Shown here in pieces: positions 13,701-26,000 of a stretch of DNA of 64,000 bases. Within the stretch, counting starts at the first letter, position 1. Each line of letters opens with the position of its first letter. This DNA comes from Liolophura sinensis (Eukaryota; Mollusca; Polyplacophora; Chitonida; Chitonidae). A model generated the notes under the pieces. That model saw only the letters and a list, made by a program, of their open reading frames with translations, was not told the DNA's origin and did not search any database. A program made the translations under genes and the position numbers. The DNA lies in contig NW_027018063.1 in NCBI RefSeq assembly GCF_032854445.1, positions 1 through 64,000 on the forward strand, written 5' to 3'.

Positions 13701-14160
13701 TGTCATAATCACGTGCCCAGCAACGGCTCTTACTCCATGGAAACCAGGGAAATTTGCAATTTTTCAACAGCTGCCGATGCCTGGCTCAATTCCGCATCTT
13801 TTGGCACCTTACTGAAGTGGGTCAGTGTTCAGTTGTACTTTTTACAGCAGACTGTATCAAGTACCTTGTGTTTTTCATGTACAAATGGTATGGTTTTTCT
13901 ACACGTAGATAAAGACATTGAGATTGTCTTGCACTTCGAAGTAAGACAATTGCTGGGTGAGTTAAATGGGCTTGGCCCAAAGATTTCAGGTCTTCTGGGC
14001 TACCGAAGGGCACATAACTTATTGTCAAAAGTTGAATATAGTAATGACCAGTCGCGATTGTACAGAGTACAGTGTAGCCGGTTTCAATTAACAAAAAGAC
14101 CAGGCAAAAATGCAAAAGTGGAAAAACTGTTCCAGTGCTACTAGTAAGAGGCTAATCCGA
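10389..14160 (+). repeat. Mosaic stretch with mostly alternating T1/T2 monomers
   Basis: Monomers start at 10389, 10938, 11487, 12036, 12585, 13134 and 13683. Classes run T1, T2, T1, T2, T1, T1, T2, so neighbours mostly alternate with a dimer spacing of about 1.1 kb. The T2 monomers 10938 and 12036 share CACATGCCC, GGAAATTTGC and TTTTGCCACC and differ at only a few positions. The monomer at 12585 resembles 507 and 5997; 13134 resembles 1057, 3251 and 6546. No longer clean HOR copy was found here. The last monomer contains a fully open 152-codon frame, discussed separately. Confidence 0.78.
13686..14144 (+). other. 152-codon open frame inside a monomer, probably non-coding
   Basis: This frame opens at TTG, not ATG, and ends at TAG in CTACTAG. 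It is the longest open stretch type in the array and occurs intact only three times. Openness depends on three sites that are also the subfamily switches: T2 instead of T1 (T1 gives TAA), TTTCAGGTC instead of TTTGACGTC (TGA), and TTATTGTC instead of TTATAGTC (TAG). Most other monomers break at one or more of them. I recognise no domain; the translation is hydrophobic in the middle and basic near the end. An antisense frame is open across 13822-14115. I see no promoter evidence and regard coding as unlikely. Confidence 0.2.
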
Positions 14161-16358
14161 CGTATTTTGTGACGACAAATCGAATGGTGCAAACCGCGTT
14201 GCTCTCCTACCAATACCTTTGGCTGTGGCGACAATTCAATGATCATTGATGTCATAATCACGTGCCCAGCAACGGCTCTTACTCCATGGAAACCAGGGAT
14301 ATTTGCAATTTTTTAACAGCTGCCGATGCCTGGCCCAATTCCGCATCTTTTGGCACTTTATAAATGTGGGTCAGTGTTTAGTTGTACTTTTTACAGCAGA
14401 CTGTATCAAGTACCTTGTGTTTTTTATGTACAAATGGTCTGGTTTTTCTACACGTAGATAAAGACATTGAGATTGTCTTGGACTTAGAAGTAAGGCAATT
14501 GTTGGGTGAGTTAAATGGGCTTAGCCCAAAGATTTGAAGTCTTCTGGGCTACCGAAGGGCACATAACTTATAGTCAAAAGTTGAATATAGTAATGACCAG
14601 TCGCGATTCTACAGAGTACAGTGTAGCCGATTTCAATTAACAAAAAGACCAGGTAAAAATGCAAAAGTGGAAAAACTGTTCCAGTGCTGCTGGTAAGAGG
14701 CTAATCCGACGTATTTTGTGACGACAAATCGAATGGTGCAAACCGCGTTGCTCTCCGACCAATACTTTTGGCTGTAGTGACAATTGAACGATCATTTATG
14801 TCATAATCACGTGCCCAGCAACGGCTCTTACTCCATGGAAACCAGGGAAATTTGCAATTTTTCAACAGCTGCCGATGCCTGGCTCAATTCCGCATCTTTT
14901 GGCACCTTACTGAAGTGGGTCAGTGTTCAGTTGTACTTTTTACAGCAGACTGTATCAAGTACCTTGTGTTTTTTATGTACAAATGGTCTGGTTTTTCTAC
15001 ACGTAGATAAAGACATTGAGATTGTCTTGGACTTAGAAGTAAGACAATTGCTGGGTGAGTTAAATGGGCTTGGCCCAAAGATTTCAAGTCTTCTGGGCTA
15101 CCGAAGGGCACATAACTTATTGTCAAAAGTTGAATATAGTAATGACCAGTCGCGATTGTACAGAGTACAGTGTAGCCGATTTCAATTAACAAAAAGACCA
15201 GGCAAAAATGCAAAAGTGGAAAAACTGTTCCAGTGCTACTAGTAAGAGGCTAAACCGACGTATTTTGTGACGAGAAATCGAATAGTGCAAACCGCGTTGC
15301 TCTCCGACCAATACTTTCGGCTGTAGCGACAATTCAATGATCATTGATGTCATAATCACGTGCCCAGCAACGGCTCTTACTCCATGGAAACCAGGGATAT
15401 TTGCAATTTTTTAACAGCTGCCGATGCCTGGCCCAATTCCGCATCTTTTGGCACCTTATAAATGTGGGTCAGTGTTTAGTTGTACTTTTTACAGCAGACT
15501 GTATCAAGTACCTTGTGTTTTTTATGTACAAATGGTCTGGTTTTTCTACACGTAGATAAAGACATTGAGATTGTCTTCGAATTAGAAGTAAGACAATTGC
15601 TGGGTGAGTTAAATGGGCTTAGCCCAAAGATTTCAGGTCTTCTGGGCTACCGAAGGGCACATAACTTATAGTCAAAAGTTGAATATAGTAATGACCAGTC
15701 GCGATTGTACAGAGTACAGTGTAGCCGATTTCAATTAACAAAAAGACCAGGTAAAAATGCAAAAGTGGAAAAACTGTTCCAGTGCTGCTGGTAAGAGGCT
15801 AAACCGACGTATTTTGTGACGAGAAATCGAATGGTGCAAACCGCGTTGCTCTCCGACCAATACTTTTGGCTGTAGTGACAATTGAATGATCATTTATGCC
15901 ATAATCACATGCCCAGCAACGGCTCTTACTCCATGGAAACCAGGGAAATTTGCAATTTTTCCACAGCTGCCGATGCCTGGCTCAATTCCGCATCTTTTGC
16001 CACCTTACTGAAGTGGGTCAGTGTTCAGTTGTACTTTTTACAGCAGACTGTATCAAGTACCTTGTGTTTTTTATGTACAAATGGTCTGGTTTTTTCTACA
16101 CGTAGATAAAGACATTGAGATTGTCTTGGACTTAGAAGTAAGACAATTGCTGGGTGAGTTAAATGGGCTTAGCCCAAAGATTTGACGTCTTCTGGGCTAC
16201 TGAAGGGCACATAACTTATAGTCAAAAGTTGAATATAGTAATGACCAGTCGCGATTGTACAGAGTACAGTGTAGCCGATTTCAATTAACAAAAAGTAAAG
16301 GTAAAAATACAAAAGTGGAAAAACTGTTCCAGTTGCTGCTGGTAAGAGGCTTATCCGA
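14161..16358 (+). repeat. 4-monomer duplication, copy 1 (2198 bp)
   Basis: The block starts in the tail of the 13683 monomer and contains monomers 14232 (T1), 14781 (T2), 15330 (T1) and 15879 (T2). It recurs at 16359 with an offset of exactly 2198 bp. Shared rare markers are AATACCTTTGGC, GGCACTTTAT, GTTGGGTGAG and TTTGAAGTC in the first monomer, CGATTCTACAG, CAAGTCTTC in the second, ACTTTCGGCTG and CTTCGAATTAG in the third, and TTTTTCCACAG plus AAAGTAAAGG in the fourth. The near-perfect sharing of so many private variants shows a recent single duplication event. Confidence 0.93.
14784..15242 (+). other. 152-codon open frame, second copy, probably non-coding
   Basis: Same frame as at 13686, with Leu-rich replacements and TCAAGTC for TCAGGTC. 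It lies in the second monomer of the 4-monomer duplication, and an antisense frame of 97 codons is open over 14920-15213. Its presence in both copies reflects duplication and not selection. No start ATG, no known domain. Confidence 0.2.
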
Positions 16359-18560
16359 CGTATTTTGTGACGACAAATCGAATGGTGCAAACCGCGTTGC
16401 TCTCCGACCAATACCTTTGGCTGTGGCGACAATTCAATGATCATTGATGTCATAATCACGTGCCCAGCAACGGCTCTTACTCCATGGAAACCAGGGATAT
16501 TTGCAATTTTTTAACAGCTGCCGATGCCTGGCCCAATTCCGCATCTTTTGGCACTTTATAAATGTGGGTCAGTGTTTAGTTGTACTTTTTACAGCAGACT
16601 GTATCAAGTACCTTGTGTTTTTTATGTACAAATGGTCTGGTTTTTCTACACGTAGATAAAGACATTGAGATTGTCTTGGACTTAGAAGTAAGGCAATTGT
16701 TGGGTGAGTTAAATGGGCTTAGCCCAAAGATTTGAAGTCTTCTGGGCTACCGAAGGGCACATAACTTATAGTCAAAAGTTGAATATAGTAATGACCAGTC
16801 GCGATTCTACAGAGTACAGTGTAGCCGATTTCAATTAACAAAAAGACCAGGTAAAAATGCAAAAGTGGAAAAACTGTTCCAGTGCTGCTGGTAAGAAGCT
16901 AATCCGACGTATTTTGTGACGACAAATCGAATGGTGCAAACCGCGTTGCTCTCCGACCAATACTTTTGGCTGTAGTGACAATTGAATGATCATTTATGTC
17001 ATAATCACGTGCCCAGCAACGGCTCTTACTCCATGGAAACCAGGGAAATTTGCAATTTTTCAACAGCTGCCGATGCCTGGCTCAATTCCGCATCTTTTGG
17101 CACCTTACTGAAGTGGGTCAGTGTTCAGTTGTACTTTTTACAGCAGACTGTATCAAGTACCTTGTGTTTTTTATGTACAAATGGTCTGGTTTTTCTACAC
17201 GTAGATAAAGACATTGAGATTGTCTTGGACTTAGAAGTAAGACAATTGCTGGGTGAGTTAAATGGGCTTGGCCCAAAGATTTCAAGTCTTCTGGGCTACC
17301 GAAGGGCACATAACTTATTGTCAAAAGTTGAATATAGTAATGACCAGTCGCGATTGTACAGAGTACAGTGTAGCCGATTTCAATTAACAAAAAGACCAGG
17401 CAAAAATGCAAAAGTGGAAAAACTGTTCCAGTGCTACTAGTAAGAGGCTAAACCGACGTATTTTGTGACGAGAAATCGAATAGTGCAAACCGCGTTGCTC
17501 TCCGACCAATACTTTCGGCTGTAGCGACAATTCAATGATCATTGATGTCATAATCACGTGCCCAGCAACGGCTCTTACTCCATGGAAACCAGGGATATTT
17601 GCAATTTTTTAACAGCTGCCGATGCCTGGCCCAATTCCGCATCTTTTGGCACCTTATAAATGTGGGTCAGTGTTTAGTTGTACTTTTTACAGCAGACTGT
17701 ATCAAGTACCTTGTGTTTTTTATGTACAAATGGTCTGGTTTTTCTACACGTAGATAAAGACATTGAGATTGTCTTCGAATTAGAAGTAAGACAATTGCTG
17801 GGTGAGTTAAATGGGCTTAGCCCAAAGATTTCAGGTCTTCTGGGCTACCGAAGGGCACATAACTTATAGTCAAAAGTTGAATATAGTAATGACCAGTCGC
17901 GATTGTACAGAGTACAGTGTAGCCGATTTCAATTATCAAAAAGACCAGGTAAAAATGCAAAAGTGGAAAAACTGTTCCAGTGCTGCTGGTAAGAGGCTAA
18001 ACCGACGTATTTTGTGACGAGAAATCGAATGGTGCAAACCGCGTTGCTCTCCGACCAATACTTTTGGCTGTAGTGACAATTGAATGATCATTTATGCCAT
18101 AATCACATGCCCAGCAACGGCTCTTACTCCATGGAAACCAGGGAAATTTGCAATTTTTCCACAGCTGCCGATGCCTGGCTCAATTCCGCATCTTATCTTT
18201 TGCCACCTTACTGAAGTGGGTCAGTGTTCAGTTGTACTTTTTACAGCAGACTGTATCAAGTACCTTGTGTTTTTTATGTACAAATGGTCTGGTTTTTCTA
18301 CACGTAGATAAAGACATTGAGATTGTCTTGGACTTAGAAGTAAGACAATTGCTGGGTGAGTTAAATGGGCTTAGCCCAAAGATTTGACGTCTTCTGGGCT
18401 ACTGAAGGGCACATAACTTATAGTCAAAAGTTGAATATAGTAATGACCAGTCGCGATTGTACAGAGTACAGTGTAGCCGATTTCAATTAACAAAAAGTAA
18501 AGGTAAAAATACAAAAGTGGAAAAACTGTTCCAGTGCTGCTGGTAAGAGGCTAATCCGAC
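16359..18560 (+). repeat. 4-monomer duplication, copy 2
   Basis: Monomers 16430, 16979, 17528 and 18077 repeat 14232, 14781, 15330 and 15879. Differences noticed: TTGAATGATC here against TTGAACGATC at 14782; AAGAAGCTAA at 16895; AATTATCAAAAAG at 17932; and a 5-bp insertion at about 18192 giving GCATCTTATCTTTTGCC. The end also lacks the extra T of GTTGCTGCTGG seen in copy 1 at about 16333. The following monomer (18631) is a different type, so the tandem copying stops after two units. Confidence 0.93.
16982..17440 (+). other. 152-codon open frame, duplicate of 14784, probably non-coding
   Basis: This is the 2198-bp-offset sister of the frame at 14784 and encodes the same predicted residues. 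The pair is explained by the duplication of 14161-16358. The antisense frame 17118-17411 is likewise copied. No independent evidence for coding. Confidence 0.2.
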
Positions 18561-18630
18561 GTATTTTGTGACGACAAATCGAATGGTGCAAACCGCGTTG
18601 CTCTCCGACCAATACTTTTGGCTGTAGTGA

Positions 18631-21600
18631 CAATTGAATGATCATTTATGTCATAATCACGTGCCCAGCAACGGCTCTTACTCATGGAAACCAGGGAAAT
18701 TTGCAATTTTTCAACAGCTGCCGATGCCTGGCTCAATCCGAATCTTTTGGCACCTTACTGAAGTGGGTCAGTTTTCAGTTGTACTTTTTACAGCAGACTG
18801 TATCAAGTACCTTGTGTTTTTTATGTACAAATGGTGTGGTTTTTCTACACGTAGATAAAGACATTGAGATTGTCTTGCACTTAGAAGTAAGGCAATTGCT
18901 GGGTGAGTTAAATGGGCTTAGCCCAAAGATTTCAGGTCTTCTGGGCTACCGAAGGGCACATAACTTATAGTCAAAAGTTGAATATAGTAATGACCAGTCG
19001 CGATTGTACAGAGTACAGTGTAGCCCATTTCAATTAACAAAAAGACCAGGCAAAAATGCAAAAGTGGAAAAACTGTTCCAGTGCTGCTGGTAAGAGGCTA
19101 ATCCGACGTATTTTGTGACGAGACATCGAATGGTGCAAACCGCGTTGCTCTCCGACCAATACTTTTGGCTGTGGCGACAATTGATTGATCATTGATGTCA
19201 TAATCACGTGCCCAGCAACGGCTCTTACTCCATGGAAACCAGGGATGTTTGCAATTTTTTAACAGCTGCCGATGCCTGGCTCAATTCCCGCATCTTTTGG
19301 CACCTTATAAATGTGGGTCAGTGTTTAGTTGTACTTTATACAGCAGACTGTATCAAGTACCTTGTGTTTTTTATGTACAAATGGTCTGGTTTTTCTACAC
19401 GTAGATAAAGACATTGAGATTGTCTTGCACTTAGAAGTAAGACAATTGCTGGGTGAGTTAAATGGGCTTAGCCCAAAGATTTCAGGTCTTCTGGGCTACC
19501 GAAGGGCACATAACTTATAGTCAAAAGTTGAATATAGTAATGACCAGTCGCGATTGTACAGAGTACAGTGTAGCCGATTTCAATTAACAAAAAGACCAGG
19601 TAAAAATGCAAAAGTGGAAAAACTGCTCCAGTGCTGCTGGTAAGAGGCTAGTCCGACGTATTTTGTGACGAGAAATCGAATGGTGCAAACCGCGTTGCTC
19701 TCCGACCAATACTTTTGGCTGTAGTGACAATTGAATGATCATTTATGCCATAATCACGTGCCCAGCAACGGCTCTTACTCCATGGAAACCAGGGAAATTT
19801 GCAATTTTTCTACAGCTGCCGATACCTGGCTCAATTCCGAATCTTTTGGCACCTTATTCATGTGGGTCTGTGGTAAGTTGTACTTTTTACATCAGACTGT
19901 ATCAAGTTCCTTGTGTTTTTTATGTACAAATGGTGTGGTTTTTCTACACGTAGATAAAGACATTGAGATTGTCTTGGACTTAGAAGTAAGACAATTGCTG
20001 GGTGAGTTAAATGGGCTTGGCCCAAAGATTTCAGGTCTTCTGGGCTACCGAAGGGCACATAACTTATAGTCAAAAGTTGAATATAGTAATGACCAGTCGC
20101 GATGGTACAGAGTACAGTGTAGCCGATTTCAATTAACAAAAAGACCAGGCAAAAATTCATAATTGGAAAAATTGTTCCAGTGCTGCTGGTAAGAGGCTAA
20201 TCCGACGTATTTTGTGACGACAAATCGAATGGTGCAAACCGCGTTGCTCTCTGACCAATACTTTTGGCTGTAGTGACAATTGAATGATCATTTATGTCAT
20301 AATCACGTGCACAGCAACGGCTCTTACTCCATGGAAACCAGGGATATTTGCAATTTTTCAACAGCTGCCGATTCCTGGCTCAATTCCGCATCTTTTGGCA
20401 CTTATTCATGTGGGTCAGTGGTCAGTTGTACTTTTTACAGCAGACTGTATCAAGTACCTTGTGTTTTTCACGTACAAATGGTGTGGTTTTTCTACACGTA
20501 GATAAAGACATTGAGATTGTCTAGGACTTAGAAGTAAGGCAATTGCTGGGTGAGTTAAATGGGCTTAGCCCAAAGATTTCAGGTCTTCTGGGCTACCGAA
20601 GGGCACATAACTTATAGTCAAAAGTTGAATATAGTAACGACCAGTCGCGTTTGTATAGAGTACAGTGTAGCCGGTTTCAATTAACAAAAAGACCAGGCAA
20701 AAATGCAAAAGTGGAAAAACTGTTCCAGTGCTGCTGGTAAGAGGCTAATCCGACGTATTTTGTGACGAGAAATCGAATGGTGCAAACCGCGTTGCTCTCC
20801 GACCAATACTTTTGGCTGTAGCGACAATTGAATGATCATTGATGTCATAATAACGTGCGTAGCAACGGCTCTTACTCCATGGAAACCAGGGAAATTTTCA
20901 ATTTTTCAACAGCTGCCGATGCCTGGCTCAATTCCGAATCTTTTGGCACCTTATAAATGTGGGTCAGTGTTTAGTTGTACTTTTTACAGCAGACTGTATC
21001 AAGTACCTTGTGTTTTTTATGTACAAATGGTGTGGTTTTTCTACACGTAGATAAAGACATTGAGATTGTCTTCGAATTAGAAGTAAGACAATTGCTGGGT
21101 GAGTTAAATGGGCTTAGCCCAAAGATTTCAGGTCTTCTGGGCTACCGAAGGGCACATAACTTATAGTCAAAAGTTGAATATAGTAATGACCAGTCGCGAT
21201 TGTACAGAGTACAGTGTAGCCGATTTCAATTAACAAAAAGACCAGGTAAAAATGCAAAAGTGGAAAAACTGTTCCAGTGCTGCTGGTAAGAGGCTAATCC
21301 GACGTATTTTGTGACGAGAAATCGAATGGTGCAAACCGCGTTGCTCTCCGACCAATACTTTTGGCTGTAGTGACAATTGAATGATCATTTATGCCATAAT
21401 CACATGCCCAGCAACGGCTCTTACTCCATGGAAACCAGGGATATTTGCAATTTTTCAACAGCTGCCGATGCCTGGCTCAATTCCGCATCTTTTGGCACCT
21501 TACTGAAGTGGGTCAGTGTTCAGTTGTACTTTTTACAGCAGACTGTATCAAGTACCTTGTGTTTTTTATGTACAAATGGTCTGGTTTTTCTACACGTAGA

Positions 21601-23020
21601 TAAAGACATTGAGATTGTCTTGGACTTAGAAGTAAGACAATTGCTGGGTGAGTTAAATGGGCTTAGCCCAAAGATTTGACGTCTTCTGGGCTACTGAAGG
21701 GCACATAACTTATAGTCAAAAGTTGAATATAGTAATGACCAGTCGCGATTGTACAGAGTACAGTGTAGCCGATTTCAATTAACAAAAAGTAAAGGTAAAA
21801 ATACAAAAGTGGAAAAACTGTTCCAGTGCTGCTGGTAAGAGGCTAATCCGACGTATTTTGTGACGACAAATCGAATGGTGCAAACCGCGTTGCTCTCCGA
21901 CCAATACTTTTGGCTGTAGCGACAATTGAATGATCATTTATGTCATAATCACGTGCCCAGCAACGGCTCTTACTCCATGGAAACCAGGGAAATTTGCAAT
22001 TTTTCAACAGCTGCCGATGCCTGGCTCAATTCCGCATCTTTTGGCACCTTACTGAAGTGGGTCAGTGTTCAGTTGTACTTTTTACAGCAGACTGTATCAA
22101 GTACCTTGTGTTTTTCACGTACAAATGGTGTGGTTTTTCTACACGTAGATAAAGACATTGAGATTGTCTAGGACTTAGAAGTAAGGCAATTGCTGGGTGA
22201 GTTAAATGGGCTTAGCCCAAAGATTTCAGGTCTTCTGGGCTACCGAAGGGCACATAACTTATAGTCAAAAGTTGAATATAGTAACGACCAGTCGCGTTTG
22301 TACAGAGTACAGTGTAGCCGGTTTCAATTAACAAAAAGACCAGGCAAAAATGCAAAAGTGGAAAAACTGTTCCAGTGCTGCTGGTAAGAGGCTAATCCGA
22401 CGTATTTTGTGACGAGAAATCGAATGGTGCAATCCGCGTTGCTCTCCGACCAATACTTTTGGCTGTAGCGACAATTGAATGATCATTGATGTCATAATAA
22501 CGTGCGTAGCAACGGCTCTTACTCCATGGAAACCAGGGAAATTTGCAATTTTTCAACAGCTGCCGATGCCTGGCTCAATTCCGCATCTTTTGGCACCTTA
22601 TAAATGTGGGTCAGTGTTTAGTTGTACTTTTTACAGCAGACTGTATCAAGTACCTTGTGTTTTTTATGTACAAATGGTGTGGTTTTTCTACACGTAGATA
22701 AAGACATTGAGATTGTCTTCGAATTAGAAGTAAGACAATTGCTGGGTGAGTTAAATGGGCTTAGCCCAAAGATTTCAGGTCTTCTGGGCTACCGAAGGGC
22801 ACATAACTTATAGTCAAAAGTTGAATATAGTAATGACCAGTCGCGATTGTACAGAGTACAGTGTAGCCGATTTCAATTAACAAAAAGACCAGGTAAAAAT
22901 GCAAAAGTGGAAAAACTGTTCCAGTGCTGCTGGTAAGAGGCTAATCCGACGTATTTTGTGACGAGAAATCGAATGGTGCAATCCGCGTTGCTCTCCGACC
23001 AATACTTTTGGCTGTAGCGA
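18631..23020 (+). repeat. 8-monomer HOR, copy 1 (4.39 kb)
   Basis: Monomers start at 18631, 19178, 19728, 20277, 20825, 21374, 21923 and 22472, with classes T2, T1, T3, T3, T1, T2, T2, T1. Offset to the next copy is 4391 bp. Diagnostic markers in order: GTTTTCAG at 18631; TTGATTGATC, GGGATGTTTGC and TACTTTATACAG in the second; CTACAGCTGCC, GATACC, CATCAGACTG and AAATTCATAATTGG in the third; GTGCACAGC and GGCACTTATTC (one C lost) in the fourth; AACGTGCGTAGC and CTTCGAATTAG in the fifth; AAAGTAAAGG in the sixth; CTAGGACTT in the seventh. The fifth and eighth monomers are near twins 1647 bp apart, a nested 3-monomer step. Confidence 0.88.
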
Positions 23021-26000
23021 CAATTGAATGATCATTTATGCCATAATCACGTGCGTAGCAACGGCTTTTACTCCATGGAAACCAGGGAAATTTGCAATTT
23101 GTCAACAGCTGCCGATACCTGGCTCAATTCCGAATCTTTTGGCACCTTACTGAAGTGGGTCAGTTTTCAGTTGTACTTTTTACAGCAGACTGTATCAAGT
23201 ACCTTGTGTTTTTTATGTACAAATGGTCTGGTTTTTCTACACGTAGATAAAGACATTGAGATTGTCTTGCACTTAGAAGTAAGGCAATTGCTGGGTGAGT
23301 TAAATGGGCTTAGCCCAAAGATTTCAGGTCTTCTGGGCTACCGAAGGGCACATAACTTATAGTCAAAAGTTGAATATAGTAATGACCAGTCGCGATTGTA
23401 CAGAGTACAGTGTAGCCCATTTCAATTAACAAAAAGACCAGGCAAAAATGCAAAAGTGGAAAAACTGTTCCAGTGCTGCTGGTAAGAGGCTAATCCGACG
23501 TATTTTGTGACGAGACATCGAATGGTGCAAACCGCGTTGCTCTCCGACCAATATTTTTGGCTGTGGCGACAATTGATTGATCATTGATGTCATAATCACG
23601 TGCCCAGCAACGGCTCTTACTCCATGGAAACCAGGGATGTTTGCAATTTTTTAACAGCTGCCGATGCCTGGCTCAATTCCGCATCTTTTGGCACCTTATA
23701 AATGTGGGTCAGTGTTTAGTTGTACTTTATACAGCAGACTGTATCAAGTACCTTGTGTTTTTTATGTACAAATGGTCTGGTTTTTCTACACGTAGATAAA
23801 GACATTGAGATTGTCTTGCACTTAGAAGTAAGACAATTGCTGGGTGAGTTAAATGGGCTTAGCCCAAAGATTTCAGGTCTTCTGGGCTACCGAAGGGCAC
23901 ATAACTTATAGTCAAAAGTTGAATATAGTAATGACCAGTCGCGATTGTACAGAGTACAGTGTAGCCGATTTCAATTAACAAAAAGACCAGGTAAAAATGC
24001 AAAAGTGGAAAAACTGCTCCAGTGCTGCTGGTAAGAGGCTAGTCCGACGTATTTTGTGACGAGAAATCGAATGGTGCAAACCGCGTTGCTCTCCGACCAA
24101 TACTTTTGGCTGTAGTGACAATTGAATGATCATTTATGCCATAATCACGTGCCCAGCAACGGCTCTTACTCCATGGAAACCAGGGAAATTTGCAATTTTT
24201 CTACAGCTGCCGATACCTGGCTCAATTCCGAATCTTTTGGCACCTTATTCATGTGGGTCTGTGGTAAGTTGTACTTTTTACATCAGACTGTATCAAGTTC
24301 CTTGTGTTTTTTATGTACAAATGGTGTGGTTTTTCTACACGTAGATAAAGACATTGAGATTGTCTTGGACTTAGAAGTAAGACAATTGCTGGGTGAGTTA
24401 AATGGGCTTGGCCCAAAGATTTCAGGTCTTCTGGGCTACCGAAGGGCACATAACTTATAGTCAAAAGTTGAATATAGTAATGACCAGTCGCGATGGGACA
24501 GAGTACAGTGTAGCCGATTTCAATTAACAAAAAGACCAGGCAAAAATTCATAATTGGAAAAATTGTTCCAGTGCTGCTGGTAAGAGGCTAATCCGACGTA
24601 TTTTGTGACGACAAATCGAATGGTGCAAACCGCGTTGCTCTCTGACCAATACTTTTGGCTGTAGTGACAATTGAATGATCATTTATGTCATAATCACGTG
24701 CACAGCAACGGCTCTTACTCCATGGAAACCAGGGATATTTGCAATTTTTCAACAGCTGCCGATTCCTGGCTCAATTCCGCATCTTTTGGCACTTATTCAT
24801 GTGGGTCAGTGGTCAGTTGTACTTTTTACAGCAGACTGTATCAAGTACCTTGTGTTTTTCATGTACAAATGGTGTGGTTTTTCTACACGTAGATAAAGAC
24901 ATTGAGATTGTCTAGGACTTAGAAGTAAGGCAATTGCTGGGTGAGTTAAATGGGCTTAGCCCAAAGATTTCAGGTCTTCTGGGCTACCGAAGGGCACATA
25001 ACTTATAGTCAAAAGTTGAATATAGTAACGACCAGTCGCGTTTGTATAGAGTACAGTGTAGCCGGTTTCAATTAACAAAAAGACCAGGCAAAAATGCAAA
25101 AGTGGAAAAACTGTTCCAGTGCTGCTGGTAAGAGGCTAATCCGACGTATTTTGTGACGAGAAATCGAATGGTGCAATCCGCGTTGCTCTCCGACCAATAC
25201 TTTTGGCGTAGGCGACAATTGAATGATCATTGATGTCATAATAACGTGCGTAGCAACGGCTCTTACTCCATGGAAACCAGGGAAATTTGCAATTTTTTTT
25301 CAACAGCTGCCGATGCCTGGCTCAATTCCGCAATCTTTTGCCACCTTACTGAAGTGGGTCAGTGTTCAGTTGTACTTTTTACAGCAGACTGTATCAAGTA
25401 CCTTGTGTTTTTTATGTACAAATGGTCTGGTTTTTCTACCAGTAGATAAAGACATTGAGATTGTCTTGGACTTAGAAGTAAGACAATTGCTGGGTGAGTT
25501 AAATGGGCTTAGCCCAAAAGATTTGACGTCTTCTGGGCTACTGAAGGGCACATAACTTATAGTCAAAAGTTGAATATAGTAATGACCAGTCGCGATTGTA
25601 CAGAGTACAGTGTAGCCGATTTCAATTAACAAAAAGTAAAGGTAAAAATACAAAAGTGGAAAAACTGTTCCAGTGCTGCTGGTAAGAGGCTAATCCGACG
25701 TATTTGTGACGACAAATCGAATGGTGCAAACCGCGTTGCTCTCCGACCAATACGTTTGGCTGTAGTGACAATTGAATGATCATTTATGTCATAATCACGT
25801 GCCCAGCAACGGCTCTTACTCCATGGAAACCAGGGAAATTTGCAATTTTTCAACAGCTGCCGATGCCTGGCTCAATTCCGCATCTTTTGGCACCTTACTG
25901 AAGTGGGTCAGTGTTCAGTTGTACTTTTTACAGCAGACTGTATCAAGTACCTTGTGTTTTTTCACGTACAAATGGTGTGGTTTTTCTACACGTAGATAAA

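Noticed and set aside
14920-15213. 97-codon antisense frame, repeated at many monomers
   Set aside because: It lies opposite the + strand frame and recurs wherever the same subfamily variants occur. Hydrophobic composition follows from the T/A-rich DNA. No independent support.
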